In this document: piece by piece, positions 1 through 7,590 of the stretch
Layout: each line of letters begins with the position of its first letter
How positions within the stretch are numbered: the first letter of the stretch is position 1
Assembly (NCBI RefSeq): GCF_029639405.1
Contig: NZ_CP121274.1
Location: forward strand, 3,224,001 to 3,288,000
Source: Microbacterium proteolyticum
Lineage (GTDB): Bacteria > Actinomycetota > Actinomycetes > Actinomycetales > Microbacteriaceae
Direction of reading: 5' to 3'
DNA length: 64,000 bases
Translations under genes and position numbers: made by a program
Notes under the pieces: generated by a model
What the model saw: only the letters and a program-made list of their open reading frames with translations
Told to the model about the DNA's origin: nothing
The model's database searches: none

Positions 1-1890
1 CGCGCGCACGTCGTTCTCGAGCGATCCGCCGTACGCGAAGAACCCGATGTCGGTCGCGCGGTGGCTGATGTCGAGGGCGCGCAGCTGGATGCGCGGCGAC
101 TCGAACACGGTGAACGCGCGCTTGTCGTAGCCGACCATCGTCCCCGGGGCGAGGTTGAAATCGACCTCGAACGAGAGGTTGTCCGCCACCTTCGCGTCAC
201 CGTTGCGGATGTCGGCGAAGCCGAGCTGACCGGCGAGCCACGCGGGCAGGTCGGCGAACTTCAGGGCGGCGAAGTTGGTGAACAGGTTCTCGGACACCCA
301 CACCTTGTCGAGCGAGGCGCCGATCCGCTTCAGGTCGAACGCGATCGCGGTCAGCGCCGGCAGGACGCCGACGACGGCGGGCGCGGGGCCGGTGGCCGCG
401 GACAGGAGCTCGGTACGCACGTGGGCGTCGGAGTCCTTGTCGTAGACGGCGCCGAGCTTGCCGAACAGCGAGCCGATCAGGTCGGGGCTGCCGAGGTCCA
501 TGAAGATGTTGTCCACCTTCGTCCCGAAGCCCCAGTCCTCGGAGTCGGCTTCGACCTTCTCCGTCTTCCATGTGCCCGTGGGAACCTCGGCGAAGTTGCC
601 TTCGTAGATCTCCACGTGCGCCGGGGTCTCGTCCTCGTCCCACTTGTCGGTCTCGTCCTCGCGGACCCAGCGGAAGCCCTCCATCTTGCGGGCCGTGAGC
701 GGCTTCACCGGGCCGAGCGAGTCGATCCAGGGGCGGCCGTCGGTCTCCGCCTGCCAGATCTCGCCGAGCCACGCGGGGCGGCCGATGAAGGCTTCGCCGC
801 CGTCGTTGCCCTCGCCCACGGTTTCCAGGGCGTTGTTCACGGTGTGCACGATCGCGCGGAGATCGCGGGACTGCGCGGCGGCCATGATGTCGGACGCGAC
901 GCTCGCGAACGACGCAGGGCGGTCGATCGTCGTCGCTGCTGGCACGACCGCGGCCGCGGGGCCGGCCGCGTACTCGGCGGGGACGGCAACGCCCGGGGCG
1001 CCGGCCATCGGCGCGACCGGCGCGGCAGCTGCCGGCGCGGCCACGGGGTTGAGGGCGCGGTACGCGGCGAGGGCGGCGTCGTGGGTGGCCTGGTCGATCT
1101 GTCCGGCTGCGAGGGCGGCCGCCAGCTGTTCGGGGTTCACGGTGTTGTCCTTTCGGTGGGTGGGTGCCAGGGCGGCGGGTGCCATTGCGGCGGGAATCAG
1201 GGGCGCGGGTGCGGCGGTGCGGCCGGCGTGGGCGAACATCGAGAGGTCGAATCGCGCGGCCGCGGCGGGGGCGTCAGTGTCGAGCCGGTCGGCGAGGCCA
1301 GCGGCTACGGCTTCCTCGGCGCTGTACCACGTCTCGGCCTTCATCACGGCGCGCCATTCGGCCGCGGTGCCGCCTGCCTTGTCGGCGTACATGCCGGCGA
1401 TGTTGTCGCTGATCCGGTCGAGGTCGTCGGCGACGACGCGCATCTCCTCGGCGTTGCCGAGCGCGATCGTCCAGGCGTCGTGAATCATGACCTCGGCGTT
1501 CGAGGCCATGACCACCTCATCGCCAGCGACAGCGATGTAGGACGCCGCGGATGCCGCGAGCCCGTCCACGGTGACGGTGACGTGGGCGCGGTGATTGCGC
1601 AGCGCGTTGCGGATCGCGATGCCCTCGTACACGTCGCCGCCCGGGCTGTTGATGTAGACGTGGAGTTCGTCAACGTCGAGGGCGCGCAGGGCCGGTACCA
1701 CGTCGGCGGCGGCCACGTCGCCCCAGAACCCGCCGATGACGCCGTAGATGTGCAGCTGCGCGGATGAGTCGCCGGTCTCGGTGACGTTCCAGCGGCGTGT
1801 GCCGCGGGCGTTGGCGTCGGCGACGCGCATCCGGGCGCGGATGTCATCGACCGACATCGACGCGGCGAGAATCGGGATTCGAGGGGTCAC
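1..1890 (-). CDS. ClpP-like prohead protease fused to HK97-type major capsid protein (C-terminus beyond window)
   Basis: The frame is open from a GTG at 1890 to the left window edge (630 codons). Residues about 45-205 form a ClpP/S49-type prohead protease: INSPGGD at about 80-86, the nucleophile Ser114 in GLAASAAS, and His137 in MIHD. An Ala/Pro-rich linker follows. Residues from about 320 match the HK97 capsid fold, ending with a typical TMVGYDKRAF and DIGFFAYGG C-terminal region. The gene should supply both the head shell and its maturation protease. The start GTG overlaps the portal stop (GTGA), so it is translated just after the portal. A second start inside the frame at 1140 could give capsid alone. 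Little coding sequence should be missing at the left edge. Confidence 0.88.
   Translation of the reverse strand, partial: MTPRIPILAASMSVDDIRARMRVADANARGTRRWNVTETGDSSAQLHIYGVIGGFWGDVAAADVVPALRALDVDELHVYINSPGGDVYEGIAIRNALRNHRAHVTVTVDGLAASAASYIAVAGDEVVMASNAEVMIHDAWTIALGNAEEMRVVADDLDRISDNIAGMYADKAGGTAAEWRAVMKAETWYSAEEAVAAGLADRLDTDAPAAAARFDLSMFAHAGRTAAPAPLIPAAMAPAALAPTHRKDNTVNPEQLAAALAAGQIDQATHDAALAAYRALNPVAAPAAAAPVAPMAGAPGVAVPAEYAAGPAAAVVPAATTIDRPASFASVASDIMAAAQSRDLRAIVHTVNNALETVGEGNDGGEAFIGRPAWLGEIWQAETDGRPWIDSLGPVKPLTARKMEGFRWVREDETDKWDEDETPAHVEIYEGNFAEVPTGTWKTEKVEADSEDWGFGTKVDNIFMDLGSPDLIGSLFGKLGAVYDKDSDAHVRTELLSAATGPAPAVVGVLPALTAIAFDLKRIGASLDKVWVSENLFTNFAALKFADLPAWLAGQLGFADIRNGDAKVADNLSFEVDFNLAPGTMVGYDKRAFTVFESPRIQLRALDISHRATDIGFFAYGGSLENDVRA
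1138..1154 (-). promoter_or_regulatory. Internal ribosome binding site and GTG start for free capsid protein
   Basis: On the minus strand a purine-rich GAAAGGAC (1154-1147) stands six bases ahead of an in-frame GTG (1140-1138), codon 251 of the protease-capsid fusion. The following sequence, VNPEQLAAAL, looks like a capsid-delta domain N-terminus. This arrangement would give a nested capsid product without protease, as in the lambda C/Nu3 nested pair. It is inferred from sequence only. Confidence 0.5.
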
Positions 1891-3026
1891 GCTGCGTTCT
1901 CCGTTCCGGCGAGCTTCATCGGCTCGCCCTCCTGCGCGTCGATCCACGCCTGGTCGATGAACCCGCCGTCGATGCCGACCTTGTACGCGTCGAACCGGGC
2001 CTTCATGCCGGCGCGGGTGAGCTCGTCGGTGTTGAACTCCGTGGTCCAGCCGATCGGGGTCGTGTCGTTCATCGACAGGCGCGACGTGATCGCGGTCATG
2101 TACGTGGACAGGAACAGGTCGATGAGTTCCCAGCCGCGGGACTCGCGGCTGTTGTAGGTGATGGACGATCCGTCCACGGGCACGTCGGCCGCCCACGCGG
2201 GGAGGCCGGCCTGTCGGGCGAGGTCGAGGTCCATCGCCTTGCGGCCCTCGATGAGCAGGTTCTCCAACGGCGCCTTCATCGGCGTGGCCGCGATCGACTT
2301 GTCCGTGTACGCGACGCCGTAGCGGCGGCGCGCTTCCATCCAGTTTTCGAGGAGGCTCACGATCTGCGTCGGCGAGAGCTTGTCGTTGCCGTTGTTGTGG
2401 AGCTCGATGCCGGGAACGGGGTTCTCCTCGGCGAGCGATGCCGCGCGGTAGAGCACGTACGCGCGGCGTAGGAGCCACTGACCGTCGTGCAGGAGGCCGC
2501 CGTCTGGGGCGTCGAACTGGATGATGTCGCGCGGCTCCACCGGCTTGCCCCACGCGTGGGTGAGGTTGCCCTTGGCGTCGAACTGCGCGTCTTTACGGTC
2601 GAGGAGCTTCACGCCGCCGCGGGCGGGCCAGCCAGCGGCGTCGCGACGCTGCACGATCCACCACGTGCGGGGGTAAAAATACAGGGCATCAGCGGTCCAG
2701 GTGAGCGTGGCCGCGAGCGGGCGGTGCTCCTCGGGCTGTTGCAGGTAGGCCATCTGCAACGGCGCGTTGGCGCGGCCCTTGCGGTTGACGAGGGTCATGC
2801 GGCCGAGGTTGGTCGCGAGGAGCCGGCGCCCCTTGGCGATGACCGGGAACGACATCGCCGTGCGCCGGTTGACCTGAATGCCCGAGGAGTCGGCGAGACC
2901 GTACAGCGAGGAGACCAGGTCCAGGTGCGAGGAGTCCGCCCACTCGGGCGGGGACGCCAGAAACTCCGCGACCGCTGACGCGCGGTCGAGGCCGGTCAGC
3001 TTCGCGACGACGTTTCCGATTCCCAC
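1887..3026 (-). CDS. Phage portal protein, HK97 family
   Basis: This 379-residue protein should form the dodecameric ring at one capsid vertex through which DNA is packaged. Family features are the N-terminal stretch after a short leader, the central EENPVPGIELHNNG segment, the helical LLENWMEARRR region and the conserved TSRLSMNDTTP loop near the C-terminus. Length is close to that of short HK97-type portals. It lies between the packaging genes and the protease-capsid gene, and its TGA overlaps the next GTG. The listed start is a GTG with no good Shine-Dalgarno sequence. The frame is open only a little further upstream, to a stop near 3075, and no ATG is available, so the exact start is uncertain. 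Confidence 0.88.
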   Translation of the reverse strand: MGIGNVVAKLTGLDRASAVAEFLASPPEWADSSHLDLVSSLYGLADSSGIQVNRRTAMSFPVIAKGRRLLATNLGRMTLVNRKGRANAPLQMAYLQQPEEHRPLAATLTWTADALYFYPRTWWIVQRRDAAGWPARGGVKLLDRKDAQFDAKGNLTHAWGKPVEPRDIIQFDAPDGGLLHDGQWLLRRAYVLYRAASLAEENPVPGIELHNNGNDKLSPTQIVSLLENWMEARRRYGVAYTDKSIAATPMKAPLENLLIEGRKAMDLDLARQAGLPAWAADVPVDGSSITYNSRESRGWELIDLFLSTYMTAITSRLSMNDTTPIGWTTEFNTDELTRAGMKARFDAYKVGIDGGFIDQAWIDAQEGEPMKLAGTENAA

Positions 3027-3110
3027 GCCGAGGAGGTTCGAGCCGAATCCCCACGAAACGCGATCATTTGGCGTTCAACACGGCGTGTCGCGTGTCGCGC
3101 GGGCGGGCCT

Positions 3111-3126
3111 GTCAAGGTGTCTTGAC
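3111..3126. terminator. Short inverted repeat after the small-gene pair (weak terminator candidate)
   Basis: GTCAAG and CTTGAC form a six-base-pair stem around a four-base loop just beyond the stop of the gene ending at 3132. It is the only hairpin in the roughly 100-base gap before the portal gene. It lacks a T-run and may be a regulatory or processing site instead. Confidence 0.25.
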
Positions 3127-3131
3127 GCCCG

Positions 3132-3455
3132 TCAGCTGCGCGGGAGAAACCGGCTATAGCGCTGCTGCGCGGCCTGTTTCGTCATCCCGAGCTCGTCGGC
3201 GAGCCACTGCCAGCTGAGACCCGCGCGGCGCGCGTCGATCACGACGTTGACGATCTGCGACTCGTGGAAGTCGCGGTTGTGCACGTGGTGCGCGAGCTTG
3301 CGCAGGCGATCCTTGTCGGCGTCGTCGAGCTTGGACCGGGCGGCCCAATACTCGGCGTGCGCCTCGTAGCTACCGCGGACGGCGAGCTCGGCCTTGCGCC
3401 CGCCGTGAGGGCCGAGAACTCGCGTGCCGTCGAGGTAGTCGTCCGGATCGCTCAT
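3132..3455 (-). CDS. Small phage protein with C-terminal helix-turn-helix
   Basis: This 107-residue hydrophilic protein lies in the packaging operon between terminase and portal. Residues about 75-105 (AGLSWQWLADELGMTKQAAQQRYSRF) read as a sigma-region-4-like helix-turn-helix, so DNA binding is likely. The central part is charged and predicted helical, with a HHVHNRDFHES stretch. The ATG at 3455 overlaps the stop of the upstream gene (ATGA), which fixes the start by translational coupling. I do not recognise a named family. A packaging accessory or late regulator is possible from position only. Confidence 0.7.
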   Translation of the reverse strand: MSDPDDYLDGTRVLGPHGGRKAELAVRGSYEAHAEYWAARSKLDDADKDRLRKLAHHVHNRDFHESQIVNVVIDARRAGLSWQWLADELGMTKQAAQQRYSRFLPRS

Positions 3456-3649
3456 GCGCGTGCGGCCGCGCGACGGTCTGCCTCGTCGAGCATCCGCCGC
3501 GCCTGGTCCTCGTCGGGGTGCGCGCGCTGTTCGTGGCGCGCGCCGACGCGCCGGCCCTCGCCTTTGGAGTCGGCGAACCCGTACCACCAGGGGCACTTGT
3601 CGCACGTGACTACCGTGCTGTATCGGGTGGTATCGAGCTTGATCGTCAT
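3452..3649 (-). CDS. Small phage zinc-finger-like protein
   Basis: This 65-residue protein starts at an ATG that overlaps the terminase stop by one base (TGATG). It contains CDKC near residue 19 and a downstream histidine pair, HEQRAH, giving a C-X2-C-Xn-H-X4-H pattern that could bind one zinc ion. The C-terminus is a charged helix with repeated Asp, Glu and Arg. Such small proteins are common next to actinophage terminase genes, but their function is unknown. Its stop overlaps the next start, so it is part of the same operon. Confidence 0.7.
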   Translation of the reverse strand: MTIKLDTTRYSTVVTCDKCPWWYGFADSKGEGRRVGARHEQRAHPDEDQARRMLDEADRRAAARA

Positions 3650-5163
3650 CAGCCCTCCATGTAGTTGGTCACGGGTGCCCACTCGGGCGCGGCCCGGTGG
3701 TCGAACAGGTAGAGCCCGACCGACGACGCGATGGGCGCCGCGACCGGACCGGAGGATTCCGAGCGGCTGATCCGGGTTACATCGCCGACGCGCTTAACGA
3801 CGATGTGCGACACACCGAACGCGAGCGTTTCCGAGCCGTCGTGAATGAGGGTCCGCTCGTCACGTACTGCTGTGATCCACGCTTCGTCGGCGATGCCGCG
3901 CTGGACACCGTTGAGGGTCGTCACGCGATCGGGGTCGTCGCCGTGGAGCTCGTTGAGCCGGCGGCGTACCTCGTCGGTGATTCGGCGGGTGGGGCCGCTG
4001 TCGTCGGCGCCGAACGCGATCGGGTTCCAGCTGTAGAGCTCCACGAGGAGATCGACCATCCAGCCGGTGACGGGGGCGGCGTGCAGGACGCGGGTGTGCG
4101 GGGTGCCGGCCTCGCTGCGCCACGTCGCGAGTACGGCGCCCATCTCGCCGTCGAGCGCCACGTCCCAGCTGATCGCGATATCGGAGCGACGCGCGCCAAT
4201 CGTCGTGTTCCCCATCGCGTCCCAATCGGCGGCCGGCAGGAACGGATCCGCCGTCGTGGTCCAGAGGTTGCAGAACGCGCGGATCCAGGTCGCTCGGCTG
4301 ACCTGGCCGGACAGGGCCATGAGGTCGGCGAGGCCCTGCGAGCCGGTGCCGTCCTGCCGGCGCACCGCGGGGTGGAACCGTGCGATCGCCACCGGGTCGA
4401 ACGGGTCGGCGCCCTCCGGCAGCGACGACTCGAAGTAGGCGAGCTTGGGGAACGATCCCGGCTCGGTCACCGACCTGCGGCCGCGCTCTACCCACTTCCG
4501 CAGAAACTTGGACTCGGCCGTGCCGGCTGTGGAGATGAGCCAGATTTGCCGGCGCCCGGCGAGGGTCACCTGAGCGGGGATCACGGCGCCCTCAATGATC
4601 GCGTCGCCGAGGAGCTCGGCCCATTCCCAGATCTCGTCGGAGCCGACGAGGGGCGGTGTTTCGCCGTGCAGCGCGGCCTCGACGGGCGCGAAGATGCGGT
4701 TACTCGATCCGTTGGGCCAGACGATCGCCTCGTCTCCCGCGGAGAGCCTGAACACGGGTTCGAGGGCCATGAGCGCCGAGCCCTCGATCAGCTGTTTCAG
4801 GTCGTTGAAACGAGATCGCGCGTCCTTCCCGGTCTGGGCGGTGTAGAACGTCTTGATGCCGGGGTTGGTGACGGCCCGTTCGATCTGGACCGGCCCGTAC
4901 ATGGTGGTCTTTCCCGACTGGCGGGGGACGGTGACCACGACGATTTCGTAGACGAGGCGGCCGAAGCTATCGACCTCGCCGGCTACGTCCCAGACCTCGC
5001 ACTGCCAGGGCATCCCCGGCTTGCCGAGCATCCGCGCGATGTTCGCGACGCGGCCGCCGATCGTGGCCCGGTCGGGGCTGCGGGGTGTGGCGTAGGTGAA
5101 CCCGTCCCAATCGGGGATCTCGTCGGGGATCACGAACGAGGCCGGAGCCGCCGTGGTCGTCAT
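3649..5163 (-). CDS. Phage terminase large subunit (ATPase and nuclease)
   Basis: This 504-residue protein should be the DNA-packaging motor that cuts concatemeric phage DNA and drives it into the prohead. The ATPase domain shows a Walker A variant, VPRQSGKTT (residues 79-87), and a Walker B, VGSDE (173-177). The C-terminal half has the acidic pattern expected of the RNase H-fold nuclease, including SWDVALDGE and FGADDSG. Length is normal for the family. The start is an ATG that overlaps the stop of the small subunit by four bases. It lies directly upstream of two small genes and the portal, as in many HK97-like genomes. Confidence 0.93.
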   Translation of the reverse strand: MTTTAAPASFVIPDEIPDWDGFTYATPRSPDRATIGGRVANIARMLGKPGMPWQCEVWDVAGEVDSFGRLVYEIVVVTVPRQSGKTTMYGPVQIERAVTNPGIKTFYTAQTGKDARSRFNDLKQLIEGSALMALEPVFRLSAGDEAIVWPNGSSNRIFAPVEAALHGETPPLVGSDEIWEWAELLGDAIIEGAVIPAQVTLAGRRQIWLISTAGTAESKFLRKWVERGRRSVTEPGSFPKLAYFESSLPEGADPFDPVAIARFHPAVRRQDGTGSQGLADLMALSGQVSRATWIRAFCNLWTTTADPFLPAADWDAMGNTTIGARRSDIAISWDVALDGEMGAVLATWRSEAGTPHTRVLHAAPVTGWMVDLLVELYSWNPIAFGADDSGPTRRITDEVRRRLNELHGDDPDRVTTLNGVQRGIADEAWITAVRDERTLIHDGSETLAFGVSHIVVKRVGDVTRISRSESSGPVAAPIASSVGLYLFDHRAAPEWAPVTNYMEG

Positions 5164-5495
5164 CCGTTGCTCACCAGCTTGTCTACGAAGTCCTCGAACC
5201 GCTGCTTCACGTCGCCCGCGACCGGCTGCGGGAGGGCGAGCAGCGTGTCGCGCAGCTGGCCGGCCGCCATGGCCGCGGCGGAGGCGCGACCGGAGCGGCG
5301 GCCCGCGGTCACGGCGTCGGCGAGCTCCAGCGCCAGCTGGCAGAGACCGGCGTGCCGGGGTTCGAGCAGGTTCTCATCGTGGAGCGCGTTGATCGTGGCG
5401 ACGACGGCGGCGCGCATCGCCGATGTGACGGGCACGCCCGGGGTCTCCAGTTCGAGTCCGGGGAGCGTCGGGGCGGTTTCGTCTGCATCGCTCAC
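5160..5495 (-). CDS. Probable terminase small subunit
   Basis: This 111-residue, mostly helical protein begins with GTG at 5495 and its stop overlaps the large-terminase ATG. Position alone supports the small-subunit role of recognising the packaging site. The body contains a helical DNA-binding-like segment (SAMRAAVVATINALHDENLL) and a C-terminal helix ending in RFEDFVDKLVSNG. Short helical proteins of this kind precede large terminase genes in many actinobacterial prophages. No strict sequence motif identifies the family, so the assignment leans on gene order. Confidence 0.7.
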   Translation of the reverse strand: MSDADETAPTLPGLELETPGVPVTSAMRAAVVATINALHDENLLEPRHAGLCQLALELADAVTAGRRSGRASAAAMAAGQLRDTLLALPQPVAGDVKQRFEDFVDKLVSNG

Positions 5496-5582
5496 GTTCG
5501 GGCGCCTTTCATGGTCAGGCTCGGTTTTTGTGGGTGGTTCGGGGAGAGAACGGGACGAGGCCGTGTCCGTAGAGGTACGAGC

Positions 5583-5891
5583 TCACGTAAAAAAGCCCAT
5601 GCCGCTCTCGATCGGGATCCCGACCGGGGCGAGCTCGCGGTCCTGCCGCGCGTAGTTGCATCGCTCGTGCGCTGGCCCGAGGTTGTCGAGGTCATACACT
5701 GCGCCGCCCTTGCTGCGCGGTATCACGTGGTCGGCGCTCGTGGATCCGGGGCGGCCGCAGATGATGCAGACATCGCCGTACCTGCGCAGGGTCTCCGCCA
5801 CGTACTCCTGGGCGCGACGGCCGCCCCACCGCGGGGTGGGCAAGGCTGGGTCGCGCAGCGCCCCGGGGCCGTGGCGGAGATCCAGCGACAT
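5583..5891 (-). CDS. HNH endonuclease of the phage packaging module
   Basis: This 102-residue protein is a complete HNH nuclease. Cys42 and Cys45 (CIIC) pair with the later HERC cysteine to form the zinc knuckle. The catalytic core runs from SADHVIPRSKGG (His55) through DLDNLGPAHERCN (Asn70, His75). In HK97-type phages an HNH protein next to terminase is required for specific DNA cleavage during packaging, which fits this location just upstream of the small terminase. The ATG overlaps the previous stop by one base. The 87 bases between this gene and the small terminase hold no further gene. Confidence 0.92.
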   Translation of the reverse strand: MSLDLRHGPGALRDPALPTPRWGGRRAQEYVAETLRRYGDVCIICGRPGSTSADHVIPRSKGGAVYDLDNLGPAHERCNYARQDRELAPVGIPIESGMGFFT

Positions 5892-6334
5892 CAGACGAGC
5901 GGCGGGATGGACGCGGGGCCGGGCGTGTGCGTCGGCACCGGCGTGCCAGCGGGCGGCGTCTGCTCGCCCTCGACGTGCGTCGGCACGGCCGGCGTCTCGG
6001 GCTCACCCTCGACGCTGCCGCCCGTGGTCGCGAGCGAGGGCAGCGCGGCCTCACGCAGTTCGAGGACGCGCGGGTGGTTGTCCATGCTGCGCAGCACCAC
6101 CACGCGGTCTGCCTCGACGCCGCGCGCGCCGTCCGGCGACTTGGGCGTGATGACGGCCACCGCGTTGGGGAACCGGCGCTTGCCCTCCTCCTTGCTGCGG
6201 GCGATGACGATCGTTCTCTGAGGCATGGTGCTCTCCATTCGGTTGCGCCACCGCACGAGCGCGTCGGCGGCGAGGTAGCCCCACAGCAGGAGCGCTGCGG
6301 GGAGCCAGAACCAGAGCGGCATCGCGTCGATCAC
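5891..6334 (-). CDS. Unrecognised phage protein with N-terminal membrane segment
   Basis: This 147-residue protein starts at a GTG overlapping the upstream stop (GTGA). Residues about 6-27 form one hydrophobic helix (PLWFWLPAALLLWGYLAADALV) followed by basic residues, so membrane anchoring is likely. A compact domain follows (QRTIVIARSKEEGKRRFP...), with alternating beta-strand and helix character. The last 45 residues are Pro/Thr-rich and probably disordered. An internal ATG at the MESTMPQ segment could give a soluble form without the helix. I do not recognise a family or function. Confidence 0.6.
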   Translation of the reverse strand: MIDAMPLWFWLPAALLLWGYLAADALVRWRNRMESTMPQRTIVIARSKEEGKRRFPNAVAVITPKSPDGARGVEADRVVVLRSMDNHPRVLELREAALPSLATTGGSVEGEPETPAVPTHVEGEQTPPAGTPVPTHTPGPASIPPLV

Positions 6335-6588
6335 GCGAGCCTCCGGGTGAGTGCGTGACGGATGAACGCTGCGGACTCGGCGTCGAACGCGAGCGCGAGG
6401 TCAATCCAGGAGTCGTGACCATCGACCAGGAGCATCAGGCGCTCGGCACCCCGCAGGATGTCGTGAAGGTCGGAGCGGTCGGCGGGATCGACGATCACGT
6501 CGAGGGCATCCGCCGCGAGCTCGACGAGGCGCGCGAGGGTGTCAACGGTGGACACCTGAGCCCACGTCGGGTAATCGTTCTCGGTCAT
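6331..6588 (-). CDS. Small acidic phage protein
   Basis: This 85-residue protein starts at an ATG overlapping the preceding stop (ATGA), and its own stop overlaps the next GTG. It is acidic and predicted to be almost entirely helical, with leucine-rich amphipathic segments such as VDTLARLVELAADALDVIV. No catalytic motif, cysteine pair or membrane segment is visible. It belongs to the early part of the phage operon. I do not recognise it. Confidence 0.6.
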   Translation of the reverse strand: MTENDYPTWAQVSTVDTLARLVELAADALDVIVDPADRSDLHDILRGAERLMLLVDGHDSWIDLALAFDAESAAFIRHALTRRLA

Positions 6589-7211
6589 GACGCGAGCTCT
6601 CCCGTCGCGGGATCGACCATCATCGGCGCCTCGTGGCAGTGGCGGCACTTGCCGTTCACGCCGAGCTCGTGGCGCTGCTCGCGCCAGTTGCCCGGACACG
6701 TCGTGTCGGACCACGTCGCGCGCGCGCGAACACTCGGCTTTGTCTCAGGAAGATGAGCAGGAAGTTCTGAGGACGGTTTGGGTCGCGTGGGTGCGACCGG
6801 GTCCGGTCGCGTGGGTGCGACCGGGTCGCGTGGGTGCGACCCGTCACCCGGTCGCATGGGTGCGTCAAGGTCAAGGATCCGCTGCGCCGCGGCGCGCGTC
6901 CTGTGATGCTTCGACCGGTCGCAGTCGGGCGGGCACTGAAGCATGAAGTAGTAGCGGTTGGGCCGTTCGGCGGGCGGCGTGGTGTGGTCGCCTCCCGCCT
7001 GGATCATCCGCCGAACCTCGCCGAGCCGTTCAAGGTCGGTGAGCGATCGTTGGACCTGCGACACGCTGCATGCTGCGTACTTCGCGAGGGTGCGGACGCT
7101 TGGCCAGGCTCCCCCGTCACCGTCGTGATTCGCGATCCCGATCAGCACGAGCTTGGCTGAGCCCTTGGCTCGTGAGTGATGAAGGGCGATCGCCATCGAC
7201 TCGATGCTCAT
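6585..7211 (-). CDS. Phage winged-helix DNA-binding protein (replication-initiator type)
   Basis: This 208-residue protein has an N-terminal helix-turn-helix domain (residues about 1-75) with the pattern KLVLIGIANHDGDGGAWPSVRTLA and SVSQVQRSLTDLERLGEV, typical of phage replication-initiator or Rep-type winged-helix domains. A repetitive Pro/Arg-rich linker (RPDPVAPTRP) is encoded by a tandem DNA repeat. The C-terminus has a probable zinc site formed by CPGNW, GKCRHC and histidines. It is the first gene of the minus-strand operon, transcribed away from the divergent repressor. A role in replication initiation or excision control is inferred. Confidence 0.7.
   Translation of the reverse strand: MSIESMAIALHHSRAKGSAKLVLIGIANHDGDGGAWPSVRTLAKYAACSVSQVQRSLTDLERLGEVRRMIQAGGDHTTPPAERPNRYYFMLQCPPDCDRSKHHRTRAAAQRILDLDAPMRPGDGSHPRDPVAPTRPDPVAPTRPKPSSELPAHLPETKPSVRARATWSDTTCPGNWREQRHELGVNGKCRHCHEAPMMVDPATGELAS
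6781..6866. repeat. Four tandem 18-bp palindromic units inside the winged-helix gene
   Basis: Three identical copies of an 18-base unit, GGTCGC-GTGGGT-GCGACC, stand at 6781-6798, 6805-6822 and 6824-6841, and a degenerate fourth at 6850-6866. Each unit has six-base inverted arms. They encode the Pro/Arg/Thr-rich linker of the protein. They may be a slippage expansion, or iterons bound by the protein that contains them. Confidence 0.8.
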
Positions 7212-7287
7212 TGCTGTAGCGCTTTCGACACGCTCGGAAGCCTGACGATACGCATTGAGACGGGCGCGTATTGGTGGCGGCGTGTCG

Positions 7288-7310
7288 CGAAATCGCTACG
7301 GACGTAGCGC
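7288..7310. promoter_or_regulatory. Candidate repressor operator between divergent phage genes
   Basis: The gap between the winged-helix gene and the repressor holds CGCTAC-GGAC-GTAGCG, an inverted repeat at 7293-7308. A third copy of the half site, GTAGCGCTTTCG, lies at 7216-7227 near the start of the minus-strand operon. Repeated half sites between divergent genes fit an Xre-type operator pair controlling both promoters. This is inferred from pattern and position. Confidence 0.5.
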
Positions 7311-7323
7311 TATCATCGAGGCC

Positions 7324-7590
7324 ATGACGACACTGCAATCCCACGCCACCACCGTGGGCGAGCTCCTGCGCGAGACGCGCGGCGCCGCCGGCCTGACGAC
7401 GCGCCAGATTGGCCCGATGGTCGGTGTCTCGTTCACGACGGTAGCGAAGTGGGAGCGCGGCCTCGGCGAGCCATCCGCAACTCAGTTCGTCCTCTGGGCG
7501 CGCGCAACGAAACAGCCCCTCAATCAAATGATCGAGGGGCTGTCTGCGTTGTGCACCCCCTGGGACTCGAACCCAGAACCCACTGATTAA
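7324..7590 (+). CDS. Xre-family transcriptional repressor, C-terminus running into tRNA-Lys
   Basis: This is an 88-residue frame from ATG 7324. Residues 11-72 form a single Xre/Cro helix-turn-helix: VGELLRETRG, then TTRQIGPMVGVSFTTVAKWERG. It is probably the phage immunity repressor, divergent from the phage operon. The last 12 residues (from Cys77) are the antisense of the tRNA-Lys gene. The natural protein probably ended differently before integration, with the present C-terminus created at the attachment site. The hairpin at 7512-7543 also lies inside the coding region. The HTH itself is complete, so function may be retained. Confidence 0.7.
   Translation: MTTLQSHATTVGELLRETRGAAGLTTRQIGPMVGVSFTTVAKWERGLGEPSATQFVLWARATKQPLNQMIEGLSALCTPWDSNPEPTD
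7512..7543 (-). terminator. Terminator hairpin downstream of tRNA-Lys
   Basis: Ten-base arms ACAGCCCCTC and GAGGGGCTGT surround a 12-base loop. On the minus strand the hairpin follows the tRNA-Lys 3' end by eight bases and is trailed by TTCGTTG, so it fits a tRNA terminator. It overlaps the 3' coding part of the Xre gene on the other strand. Confidence 0.65.

Larger units (their letters stand above)
1..7551. mobile_element. Right part of an integrated prophage or capsid-encoding phage satellite at tRNA-Lys
   Basis: A compact block of phage genes on the minus strand ends at the 3' end of a tRNA-Lys gene, with one divergent repressor next to the tRNA. The order from the tRNA inwards is repressor, HTH protein, two small proteins, HNH nuclease, small terminase, large terminase, two small proteins, portal, and protease-capsid fusion. 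Most junctions are ATGA, GTGA or TGATG overlaps, so this reads as one operon. No integrase, lysis or tail gene is visible. The left end is outside the window, so those genes may exist there. The packaging module following almost directly after the regulatory genes is unusual for a full prophage. Confidence 0.85.
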
